A model generated the notes under the pieces. It was not told where the DNA came from. It made no database searches and saw only the letters and a program-made list of their open reading frames with translations. From positions 186,001 through 250,000 of the forward strand of contig VWZP01003807.1 in assembly GCA_013396995.1 (NCBI GenBank): DNA of 64,000 nucleotides. The letters run 5' to 3'. Positions 51,588 to 62,880 of the stretch are shown here, in pieces. The translations under genes were made by a program, and so were the position numbers. Numbering within the stretch: position 1 is the stretch's first letter; every line of letters starts with the position of its first letter. The stretch comes from Dicaeum eximium (lineage: Eukaryota; Chordata; Aves; Passeriformes; Dicaeidae).

Positions 51588-51835
51588 CTCTGAACACTCT
51601 TCCCCCTTATTCCTCACAGCTTTTGTGGCTGAGCATGACACTGTATGGTATGGGAGATCCCTTTGGGCAGTGAGAGTCAGCTGTCCCACCTCTGTTCCCT
51701 CCCCAGTGCTCATGCATCCACACCCTGCTTGCTGTCAGGGCAGCGTGAGAAGGACGTGACAATCACTTCACACCAGGTGTTGCATATGCACTTCAATGAA
51801 GCAAATTAGCTCTGTCCCAGTCAAAATCAGGAGCT
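51588..51835 (+). mobile_element. 3' part of the interrupted avian ERV LTR
   Basis: Resumes with 'ctctgaacactcttccccct' and continues through 'tggctgagcatgacactgta', 'tggtatgggagatccctttg' and 'gtcagctgtcccacctctgt', ending near 'ctctgtcccagtcaaaatca'. Compared with the 37.4 kb copy it lacks the 'tattatcaacattattctca ... cagcactgtaccagc' segment, so it has an internal deletion or belongs to another subfamily. The exact 3' end is uncertain by a few bases. Confidence 0.78.
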
Positions 51836-52764
51836 AAGAGATGTGGTCCCTCTGTGCCTCAGCACACAAAAAATAAAGAAACAAAAATAAAATTAAGAAG
51901 ATATTAATTTTCAGTATAATTCCAATGCTGGAACCCTACCACAATACCTGTGGAGACTCACGTTTTGTATATTCATCACAGAGAGAAGAGAAAGGATGAA
52001 TGGGGAGGGATAAAATTTGTACATAACATACAATTTCATACAAATTTGTGATCACTAGCTTAAATCTAGCTGCAGAAGTGAAGGAATGACAACACAGTAA
52101 AGGAATTCAGTGTTGATAACTAGGGATAGTATAAGAAAAAAGGATGAATGATGGCACAGAACAGGGCACAGATTTAATTTGGAATTTTTAGGAAAAAAAG
52201 CCTGTTAGGAAAGGGTATGAAAATGCTTTGCAAAAAAGAGTGGAAATCGAATACCAAATTATGATGTATCTGTTACAATTAAGGCAACAACAAAAATGGA
52301 TGGCTGAAAGTACCAGACAATAAATTTAGAGCAAACAAAATTGGGTAGCTTTTATACGATGTATAATTATACTGTGGAACTCATGAATGCAGACAATAGA
52401 ACTGTAAAGAGATTTTTGAAAGGACCAGGAAATTCAGAGAAAATAACTCATTGTTATCTATTTAGAAACATGGTAAGGTATAATCTTTGTTTCAAGAGGT
52501 GTTTTACTCATAGATTGTTGTAGCTGGAAGACTATCTGTCAAAAACCCTGTAATTGCATCAGTCATTGAGAATGTCTGTGATCTTTAACTGCATTTGCTT
52601 TGGTTCTTAGTCCCTTTTACTTTAATTTCTCCTTCTGATTGCTAACAAAAAATAATTAACTAGATAAAATGAAGCTTTATTGGGAGACAGTAGAGTTGTG
52701 TTTTTAGAGGAATGTAAGTGGTGAAGCAGAAGAATTCTTGTTGGCAGTACTAGAAAGTTTCAAT
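51836..52764. other. Unique AT-rich non-coding stretch
   Basis: Between the nested LTRs and the next CR1 fragment I see no gene, repeat array or recognised element. Confidence 0.6.
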
Positions 52765-53050
52765 TTGACAACCCTTTTAGTGAAGGAATTTTTCTTAATA
52801 TATAATCTTAACCTCCCTTAGCACAACCTGAGACCTTTCCCTCTTGTCCTATTGCTTTTTACCTGAGAGAAGAGACCTAGCCCCTCTTTGCTACATCCTT
52901 CTTTCAAGTACTTGTAGAGAGCAATAAGGTGTTTCTGATCTTCCTGTTCTCCAGGCCAAACAATCCCACCTCTCTCAGCCACTCCTCAAGACTTGTTCTC
53001 CTTCATCAGCTTCACTGCATTGTGGGCATTCCAGCTTTCTGAGTCATCCT
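52765..53050 (-). mobile_element. CR1 LINE fragment near the end of ORF2
   Basis: The plus strand matches the antisense CR1 order: 'gtgaaggaatttttcttaat', 'cttaacctcccttagcacaa', 'tttccctcttgtcctattgc', 'cttgtagagagcaataaggt', 'ctccaggccaaacaatccca' and 'cagcttcactgcattgtggg'. The 3' terminal untranslated region is missing at the low-coordinate side. Indels break the reading frame, so it is a dead copy. Confidence 0.88.
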
Positions 53051-53695
53051 ACCAGATTCCCATGATGGTAATTATGTCATAGCTTTCCTGCTGTGCATGA
53101 CAATATCAAAATAGGAAAAATTATGAGACTCACCTTTCATCCTGACATAGTTCTGAGACCCCCTCTTAGCATTATAGATTAGGAACTACCCATCCTTCAG
53201 ATTTTGGACACTGCCTTTCAGGGTATTATTTCAAATTTATATTTGGTTATTTAAGAATATAAAGTTAGATCAAATTGTCATTATCTCTAGAGGCTAGACC
53301 TACAACAAAACCTTGGAGAAAATAAGGAATGAAATAGAAAAATCTGAGCAAGAGAAAGTAACAAGTGGTAGATAAGCATAAATGCAACAGAAATTATTTT
53401 AAATGTCCAATCTTAAATTAATGAAATTTGACTGTTAGCATGAATGGATAATAGTTTGTGTGTAGCAGTATGAAAGGGTAAAGATTTATTCAGACTAATA
53501 ACTTTTTTCTGTTTTCCTCCCTCTTACTTTTTCAAGAATTCAGGTAACACATTTTATATATAGGATCATTATAACAAAATATGAGTCCACATATATGCAC
53601 ATATTTACCCAGCTGCTACCCAAACATTATTTGCTGCACCTGTCCCTAGCAGAAAAGTGCATTTGTTTTTGTTTGAACATTATGAGGTAATTTCA
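53051..53695. other. Non-coding spacer between two CR1 fragments
   Basis: No recognised element. It could be unalignable CR1 sequence joining the fragments on either side, since their order and strand are the same, or unique sequence between two insertions. Confidence 0.4.
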
Positions 53696-54345
53696 GGCAA
53701 TTTTATAGCTTATCAAGATCTCAGTGAGGAGTAGTTCCCCACAGCTTATCATGGCTTGGAGCATTCAGTCCCATTGTACAGGATTTCAGGTGCATAACTA
53801 TAATAGCCCCAGTACAAAACCCTGAGTAATGACTTTGTGCTATTACATCACAAAATCAGGAGGACCTACCACTTTATTTTCACCCTCAAGTCCATTTACT
53901 CAGTCCATAACTTATCAAATTAGTTGTAAGGTCAGTGTGCAAGAACATATCAAAAATCCTGATAAAACCAATACCTAGAACATCCACTTCTCTTCCTTTC
54001 AGAGGAAAGCCAGGAACCTCATCACAAAAGGAAAACAGATTGGACAGCTATTATATGCCATTGGTAATTACCTTATCTCTGTTTCCAATCACAGTCTTCT
54101 TCAGGTGCCTGCTTTCAGGTGGATTTTATCCATGGCTTTTTCAGGTGATTTGTTTAGGCTGATGATCCTGTTGCTCTCCAAATTGTCCTTGTTGTTCTCA
54201 AAAATGGTCTTATGTTACCTTTTTGCAGTCATTGAGGGGATTCTCTGATTGTCATGACCTGTCAAATATTTAGAGAGTAGACACACAATGACATCATCTG
54301 AAATCAGTAACAACTTCACACATGTCTGATCCCATGGGGCTGCAA
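53696..54345 (-). mobile_element. CR1 LINE fragment from the reverse-transcriptase region
   Basis: In antisense order the plus strand shows counterparts of CR1 ORF2 reverse-transcriptase segments: 'gccccagtacaaaaccctga', 'catttactcagtccataact', 'cttcaggtgcctgctttcag', 'tgtttaggctgatgatcctg', 'tctgattgtcatgacctgtc' and 'catgtctgatcccatggggc'. The order and spacing match the family, although divergence is high and the frame is lost. It may be the upstream part of the same insertion as 52765-53050. Boundaries are approximate. Confidence 0.72.
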
Positions 54346-55910
54346 AATGTTCAATTTACTGAAGCTGTGTAGCTTCAGTATATGTAAAAGTCTAAAAGTA
54401 TACCTCTAGGTATTTATTTATTAATATATTTTGATGACGTTCACACATTCTCTCTTACAGCCCTATGATAATTAGTAAATAAGAATTACTTGGATTCCTT
54501 TTGAGCAGAACATGAGGCAGGCTCCAAGAAGCCAGTTCTATTAAAGACAGTGCTGACCTGGAGAGATAAAAAAAAACAGTGTGGGGAAAGCATAAATTTA
54601 TGGACAATTTTAGATTGTCCTAAAGGGAAAAAAAAACCATGCCCCTTCCCCTGTTTATCCACATGCCTATAGCTGTGAATTAAGTTAGGTCAAAGAAAAC
54701 TTATTTCTGTCTCAGGAAGCAACCTTTTTCCTGTTACTACCTGTCTGTGTTGACCAGAATTAACGCAGCAGTTTTTGCTCATCTGAAACCTCTCTGAATG
54801 CTATTGGGTATTGTGCTGGCAGTCAAACTCCCTAGTTTCAAGAACAGCTTCCTAAGGATATAACAATTTAATATTTTCTCAAAATAGAGTTCCAAGAGGT
54901 CAGTTTAAATAATAAGAGACATTACTATAGTTATCTAACAACAATAACATTAAAATAAAAATTATTATTTTGATACATTTAAAATATGTTATTTATAATA
55001 ATAACAATATTATACATGCAGGAATTATATGTTTTTATTTTACTTTTAAATCCATGACTAATTAAGGGAAATTTGAGCATAGGAAAGAGATAAGTAAAAT
55101 AATAACTACATTTTTTAACAAATGCCTATTTTCATGTTATTTGAATGAACTTAGTAATGATGTTTGAAAAAGCAGACTACTAAGGATTCTGAACAAAGCA
55201 TTTTGGAATTATATTGTTATTAGGATAATGAAAGCTTGCAGTATGGCTGAAACTGTCAGTAGAGATGTAGATGTAATCAAAACCAGACACGTTAGTGTCC
55301 TCTTCTGCACCAAGAAGAAAAAGCACCAGGAAACCCCTGCTATGTCAAATTGCCAGCTTTCTGAACTGAAAAGAACAAAGGCATCAGGATTCAAAAGAAG
55401 CTGCTTTCAAAGCAACTATTTGTTGGTAAATTTCCTGACTTTTGCTCTCAATATGTGTCAGCATCACTTTGATAAAAACATCAGAGCACAGCCTCAAGCC
55501 AAGTTCTTCCACCTTGGACTGAACCTTAGGGGGTTGCCAGTCTATAGCCTAACATGAACAGTAACCCCACTACTGTATGGAAAACTACTTGTATGGAAAA
55601 TATAGACTTGTGAAACTTGAAGTACACTACAGCATCTGAGTGATAGGTATCCCATGGAGCCTACTGTGCCCAGTCAAAAAAGAGAATGCCCCTGATTATG
55701 AGAATTTAGTTGGGTTTTTTCTGTGGCAGGATCTGATACCGGAGTTATAACCCCACGCCTCTCTAAACTGATGCCTGTCTTCAACAAAAGTAGCAATATC
55801 AGTTAGATGATGGCATAGAAAATAGTGGATTTTTTTACACATCATGAGATTAAGCTTAGTGAATTTAAAGTATAACGCATTTTCTTCCAGAGAAATTGCA
55901 ATATTGCTTT
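54346..55910. other. AT-rich non-coding stretch
   Basis: No gene was recognised. The part at about 54930-55020 is very rich in AAT/ATT triplets. The 109-codon plus-strand open frame at 55228-55557 has no recognisable domain and no splice context. Confidence 0.55.
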
Positions 55911-56332
55911 CACAGAATCACAGAATGGGTAAGGTTGGAAGCAATCACAATGGGTCATCTAGTCCAACCTCCACGTTTAAGTAGGGTCATCCCAGAACAC
56001 ATTGCACAGGTTTGCCTCCAAACAGTTCTTGATAAACTCCAGTGAGGGAGGCTCCTCAAACTCTCTGGGCAATCTGTTCCAGTGCTCAGTCAGCTGCACT
56101 GTAAAGAATCCATCCTTGTGTTCGGGGGGAACTTTCCATGTCTCAGTCTCTGCCCATTGCCTCTCATCCTATTGCCCAGCACCACCAAACACATCCCTGG
56201 TTCCATCCTCTTGACACCCTCACTTCAATACTTACAGACATTGGTGAGATCCCCTCTCAGCTGTCTCTCCTTGAGGCTAAACAGGCCCAACTTGCTCAGC
56301 CTTTCCTTGGAAGAGAGATGCTCAAAGATTTT
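55911..56332 (-). mobile_element. CR1 LINE 3' end, about 420 bp
   Basis: The best-preserved CR1 in the window. The plus strand opens with 'cacagaatcacagaatgggt', the antisense of the CR1 3' terminal octamer repeats. It continues with 'tcatctagtccaacctccac', 'aactctctgggcaatctgtt', 'gcccattgcctctcatccta', 'gacattggtgagatcccctc', 'ctccttgaggctaaacaggc' and 'ctcagcctttccttggaaga'. The element is on the minus strand and 5'-truncated. Three overlapping plus-strand open frames here (56002-56392) are antisense to it and are not genes. Confidence 0.95.
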
Positions 56333-59300
56333 CTGTGCTTAGAAGTGTTGATAGTATGGGTAAGGAAGCTGCAGATAAGTAAGTATTTGTAAATTAAACT
56401 GTTGGGGGGATTTTTATTTGATGAAGTTTTGTTTGGTTTTTTTTTTGTATAAAGTTACATATTTTTTGTATATTTTAGACCTTATGTAATGACTGAATCT
56501 TTTGAATAAATTATTTTCTTCATAATGTCTTCCCCCAATACTAGGCTGACCTTTGATCAATGGATTTTTTCTAGGAATTTTGGATGGCCTAAGGCCTGAA
56601 TGTAGACTTTTGAGAAATTAATTAAATTGTGCCACTGATTTTCTTCTGCATCTTCAATTTTAATCAATAATAAGATCTCTTGCTGCTTTTTAAAATTTTT
56701 TTTTACTTTTTACAATTCAAGGGTTCGCAAAGTATGAAATGTTTTATTTCCTGAATAAAATAAAATCGTATCATTATTACTGATTATTTAGGCACTCACA
56801 ACTATTTAATTAATTGATACTTGGTATTTGACAAGGACTCTGTAGGTTAGGTGCTTAGAGAACTAAAGCACACAGCAGCCCTCTAAAAAAAATAGGAAGT
56901 GATGTTTGATTTTCTTCAGTTCACGCTATTAATTTAGCTTATTAATGCAGTGAGAGAGAGAAGTAAAGCGTGATGACTGTGTTCTCTTTATCACTGATCA
57001 CTAATTGTCTTTGAGAAAGGGCCTGAACTCTCAAAAACCAGAATTTAAAGTCTGATTGAAAGAATCATGAAGATTTAAGGGCTACACAGGAAATGTGTGG
57101 AGTAGGCACCACAGAGAATCCTCAGCCTAAACAGCCTAAACTCTCTGTGCTAAGAACTCAGCACATGCTTAAATTCTATGGTAACTTGAGACCTCATCGA
57201 GTTACTACAAATGGTGTATCAGAGGTGATATAAAACGAGAAAATGAAATCAAAATCAGAACCAGTTAATAAATTAAGAAAAACAGCATGTATGTATTTGT
57301 TGTTAATAGTTTCTTTGGCACTGTATAGAATGAATGCATTGTGTATATGCTGTTCTATATTGCAGATTTTCAAGGGCACTTCTGAATTCAGTCACATCAT
57401 TATAGCTTGGAAAGCAAAGTGGAAACATTTCCCATTCAGCAAATTAATTCTCAAAACAAATTGTTTCCTCACCATTACAAGCAGGCTCAAAAAGCTTGTT
57501 ATAAATTTTCTGTAAGCAACAGTGGCAGCAAATAAAAGCATCATATATTTAACTCATTCTATTCTGTCTATTGAGTATGCCAAGCACTATACTGAGATAG
57601 AAACAAACCTATGATTTTTCAACACCCTAACAAATCAGATTCTCTTTTTGTGTCTGAAAATACAGAATCAACATTTGTACTAATCTCTGTATGGTACTTG
57701 GCTTTTTAATTTGAGAAGATCATTATTTATGTCATTAAAAAATTAGAAACACTTTTACAAGCAGAAAAAACAAATTCAACTCTTCCAAAATAATGGAAAA
57801 AATATTTTTTAGCTAATCAAATCATGGAAGTAGATCAACATTCTAATCTGAACATGAATCTTTAACTCTGGGCTAACTTCCATAAAAGATATTACTCAAA
57901 ATAGTCTGATAAAAATTGAATAAAAATGGCATAAAAGAAACAGACTTAAACAGTATATCTTATTTGGGATGAATATTTAGCTTTGGTGATGGGTATAGAG
58001 CTAGAGATATCAACTTGCCTTAAAAACTAAAGAGCTAAATTTTTTTTTTCACCTAGGTTATGCTAAATTACAATAAATCTCACTTTGTAGGGCTTATACA
58101 GACAATGTTTCCCATAATCGAGCCTGTATGCAGGTGGATAACACATACACAGCAATGTACAAACTTTTCAAGGGGACAAATGGGTCATACTAAATTTTCC
58201 TTTCCTAAAAACATGTAAAGCAGTAGCAGTGTAACCAAACTAGTTGTGTGAAAGCTAATAGAAGCTAGTGTACACAGAGATACTCAATTTATAGGATGAC
58301 AAAGTATAAGATGCATTCATAGAGCATTAAGTTGTCACCCTCGTGGGTATTTCTTCCTTTCAACTTAATTTCTAAACAACATTTGGTATCCCACATATTA
58401 TCCTGTGTTTTTTCTGGAAGCCTCTTACAATTATTTCTTAGAGCATCTAAAATAAATGTCCAAATATCTATGTGGTTTTCTGAAACACTTTTTAAAGTGT
58501 CATCCAAAAGTGGAGGTAGGTACAAATACCATGTGGATCTGGGAAGATGATAATTCTAGGACTGGACAGACAACAGGTTGGGTTTGGTAACTGGAGGAAA
58601 ATAATGGCAATATGGATGAAAAACAGAGAAAGAAATGTAGAGTGCTGCTGGTGGGTAACAAGGTGGATCTCTTGTCCAGTCTGACTGTCAATAGATGCCC
58701 TGTGGCTCTGAAAACTGTTACCCACTAAGAAACAGAGTCCAGAATTGTAGAGTATATAACTACAGAAATTAGTATTATTCTATTGCCCTTTACCAGATTA
58801 GAAAAGGGTATATAAGCTTCAAAAAACATTTCATCTAACAAGTGTTTTGTTTCTTTAATATGTGGATGATTCTGTGACAGAGATTTTAGCATTACTGATT
58901 GGAATACTTTAGAATGGAGTTGTCATGGGAATTCTCAGAACGAAATTTAGAGCCTGGATTTTCTGTGCCATGCATAGAAAGACGTTCACATCTGAAAAGG
59001 TTGTTTACAAAAACAATGTTAGTACGACTTCTTCCATTTATGCAGGGAGATAAGAGAGAATTCTTCTTGCAGCAACAGATGAGTATAATAGCACAATTCT
59101 CGTAGTTACAACAGATATCTTGTGATGTTGCATACTGGAATGAATGAAGAATCTTGTTAAAGCTGTTAAAGCCCAGAACAATGAGCGCAGGACTACACAA
59201 AATAGAAAAATACGAAAGAAATGCTGAAGACTGTTAAACACTTTCCTTTGAGGGGCATGAATGTCATCACTTCATTTCCCCTGCATGCATTGTTGGACAG

Positions 59301-60632
59301 TTAAGAAGCTGTACTTAGAAACTGCATGAATGTAATTGAACAGCAGTGATATTTCCTGTGAAAAGTTACCTATGGAATATGTTGCTGCTTCTTTCAATGC
59401 CTTGTTCATGAGCCCATAATGTCTTTGGCCACAGTAAGTGGTCTTGAATTTGTTCCATTATAGAGCAAATAATTTAATATGCATTAACTAATAGTAGGGT
59501 TGGACCTACATAAGAACAAAGGTGTGCATGATGGAAGACCTGGTGTAAAAACCTCTGTAATTTACTCTTATCCTTTTGGATATACATCTGTTGAAATGGA
59601 ACTTGTCACCCTGAGAGAACTTGTGCATGAGACATGAGTGAACAAAAGGAAGACACTGGTTTTATTGGAGCAGGATGGAGACTGAGTGAAGAGAAGCTGA
59701 AACATTTTTTAATGCATTCTGAGAAGAACTCCCAAGTACCAGTAGTAATTTAGAGACACTAATTAAATTCCTCTATGTGTTAACCTCTTCAAGTTTATGC
59801 TACAGAATGAGTTTTAAATGACTGCAACCTGGACATGAATGCCAGGAGCAAGAGCTAAATAAATAATCATAAATAAAACTCATGCTATATACTTATAAAG
59901 TATCTTATTTTTGTTTTTCCTTCTCCATTACATATTTGTCTACCACCTTACCAAAGCACTGTCATCTATCTGAAGATTCTTTAACTTTAAGAAGTGGAAG
60001 AATTTAAATACCAGGAATAAGTGATTTTATCATTGTTGCTCTCAATTATAACACTTTTTTTTTTTTAGCTGTACTTCACCTCAGTTCTCTGTGAAGAGAA
60101 ACCTTATTGTGTTTAAATGCCAGAAATCACATGGAGAATATTTAGATCAATTTAAAAAAAAAGACATACAGTAGCTTTTAACTCTCTCTTGCAATTCCCA
60201 TTATGTGACTCAGGCATAAGAGTGTTGGGAAGAAAATATAGTTTTAATGTAGTAAAATTGACAAAAAAACCACAGGAGGGCTTCAGGGGTGGGAGTGAGG
60301 AAGTGATATTTTTCTTCCATGGAAGGAAATTTCTGTCAGTGAAAAAAGGTCATCTTCCCAGACTTGCTGTGTGCATGAAGCATTGCAAAGTTTGACAGTT
60401 TTTAGTTTTTGTGAACTTCTGTTCTTTTTTTGGGCCTGAGCAACTTGAGACAGACTCCTGAAAGATTAGGAGACACATAACAAGAGTTTGGAATAGACTG
60501 CCTTCTGCTAAGGTGGTTCACCCCAGATAGAACAGTGGGATAATTATTTAATTGTGAAAGAGAGAACGGAGACCAAGTCAGTCTTCTCTTGCAATTAACA
60601 GAACCCGCTTAGTTATGTTTTCCTGGGAAGCA

Positions 60633-60735
60633 AGCAAATCAAAGAAAGAAACAAACAAATCAAAAAAAAACCACCAAAACCAAACAAAAAATATAAAAAC
60701 AGAAAGAAGAAAATTAAAAAAGTAAATGAGAAAAC
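60633..60735. repeat. A-rich low-complexity tract
   Basis: Irregular mix of CAAA, GAAA and CCAAAA units, almost free of T. Simple sequence. Confidence 0.8.
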
Positions 60736-61316
60736 AATTTAGGTGTCGCTACTTTGGGAACCAAAGAATACAAAAAATATGGGTTATTTGTGTGCATTGC
60801 ATAATTTAAAAATACATGATAGAAAGAATAGACAGTCTTTTTAAACTTTCAAAATATATAAAAATAAACTAAATGTTACTACTAAAACATGTATAGAATT
60901 CATATATTCTTTTAGTTTCAGTTGTGACCCCTTTCCCTTGTGAAATTAAAATATAACAAGGAAGAAGCTAATATGTCATCTTACAGGTTTGTTACTATAT
61001 TCTAAGTTAAGATAATTTGTAGGGATTTTCTGTCCTCCACATTGGAATTAGAGAGACTGATTCTGTTCTCACAATCATAAATGAGGATAGCATTTGGCCT
61101 CCCCCTCATCTGTCACATTGACACTTAAATAGTAGCTTTTTTATGCCAAGCAGATCTGGAATAAATTTTCCTACAGGCAGGGTTTTAAAGTAAACAGCCA
61201 AGACAGATCTGTACAAAGAATGGAGGAATCTTATGATCAGGAAAGATGAACCACAGTCACTTGAACAGATGTTATTTTACAGACAAAAAATGTCAGCGCT
61301 ATTAGAGACCAGCCAG

Positions 61317-61340
61317 GCAGGAGAAGGCAGGAGAAGGCAA
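61317..61340. repeat. Short tandem repeat of ggcaggagaa
   Basis: Two perfect copies of a 10-bp unit and a third partial, diverged copy. Minor tandem repeat. Confidence 0.85.
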
Positions 61341-62429
61341 GGGAGACAAAGTGAGGCACGATAAGGCAAAACAGAACTGAGGAAGAGATATTCTTAAAAT
61401 AGCTATCAGAGATTTGAGTACCAGGCTATAAAATATTCATGGTATCAGGGCTATAAGTCAAGGGTCTCTCATCTGCCTTTACATGTAGGTTTCTTATTTC
61501 AAATTCTTCATTTTGTTGTTTATTAAAAAGTGTATTTTTATCAAGATAGTGTCAGCCATGAGGGTGATATAAGCAAAACTCTAGTTGAAGGCTTGTACAA
61601 AGATACAGAGTTTATTCAATAACGAAATCAGTTACTTTCACATTTTTTCCTTTTCTTCCTTCTTTTTTTTTTTAATTTATGCTTTCTTTTTTTCCCTGTT
61701 GAGGTGAAAGAAAAGTTGTGAAAAAAGTTATTACAAAATAAACTCTTCCTCTCACTCTATCATTTCAATTGTCTCTCTCTGATAATTTTCACAAATAGAT
61801 ACAGAATAAAACAAGACATGTTGCTTTTATTTATTTTCACATTTGTCCTCATCATACTTATGCTTCATTTGGCTTACTATTTCTACTGATCTTCAACAGG
61901 TCACATGATTTTTTCTTGGCATAAAGTGCTGTGAATAGGATGCTGCAAATCAAAGTCCTGTGAAGCTGTAGTGCTCTTGATTCCCTGCAGCGTTCAAGGT
62001 CAGCAGCAGATGTGGCCTGAAGTTCTGCTCCTTGAATCTTGACCTTCACTGGGTGATTCTCTAACGACCTGGGAGGGACATCGTAATTAGATAAAAACCT
62101 TGCCTATCTTTAGGGCACCAGATTAAATTCTCTGCATGTTTGATGAGAAGTGAAGTGATTGTTTTCCCCACTTCAAATGCTTCAGCATGCCTTTTCATTA
62201 ATGTTTTATTACTTGCGTACAGAATTCTGATGCTTTTGAGAGTTTCTAAGAAAAAGGAAAAAAAAAGCCCACTCTCCTTACAAAACTGAAAATCTTCTTT
62301 TGATGGAAATTCTTTCAAATATATTAATATTTTGTGTATGTACACATTGAACACCCATTTGAAATAGATGGCAGTTTACCTGAGGAATATAATTAAAAAT
62401 CAGTATTTTAAGTAAACCCCAGTCTCAAA

Positions 62430-62880
62430 TTACTTCAAGCTTTCAACACAATAGGCCATGTAATGTAATCAAAGCTAAAGTGAATTAAATGCTTTCACTC
62501 TTTAAATTGTTCGATAAACCCGTTGAGTTACGGATGAGCTTTTGAAGAAGGGATGATAAAATATTTATTGTGTTGCAGCTGAAATGACAAACATCCTGCT
62601 GCTCATTTTATTTTAGTAAAAAGATTACAAAAGCAATTTAGCTCCAGAACACACTGCTGCAGGCACTCATCAGGCAGATCTTTTGCACAGCATGCTATCA
62701 GAAGAGCAAGAGGTGACATGTTAAGTAAGAAGCAGAAAAATGCCGGTGGCATTATCAAATTGGAGAAGAGAGTGCAATTCTTTAGAGGGTGAAATTTGGT
62801 AAAAAGTCGTAGTCATAGTGGTCTCTCAATAGCGAAAGTCAGTCACTAAAAGTCACTTTCAATTTATGTGCCTCTTCATC
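62430..62880. promoter_or_regulatory. Candidate conserved non-coding element (weak)
   Basis: A repeat-free block of mixed composition with a TCF/LEF-type ATCAAAG at 62468-62474, several ATTA cores nearby and a GC-richer centre around 62650-62760. The lack of an open frame argues against an exon. The call rests on motif content and composition only. Confidence 0.27.

Noticed and set aside
51216..51713. 165-codon minus-strand open frame
   Set aside because: It crosses the boundary between the nested ERVK-like LTR and the outer LTR, so it is a product of the insertion and not a gene.
56002..56392. Three overlapping plus-strand open frames of 70-86 codons
   Set aside because: They are antisense to a well-recognised CR1 3' end.
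58892..59200. 102-codon minus-strand open frame
   Set aside because: No recognisable domain, and overlapping open frames exist on the other strand. Length is within chance expectation.
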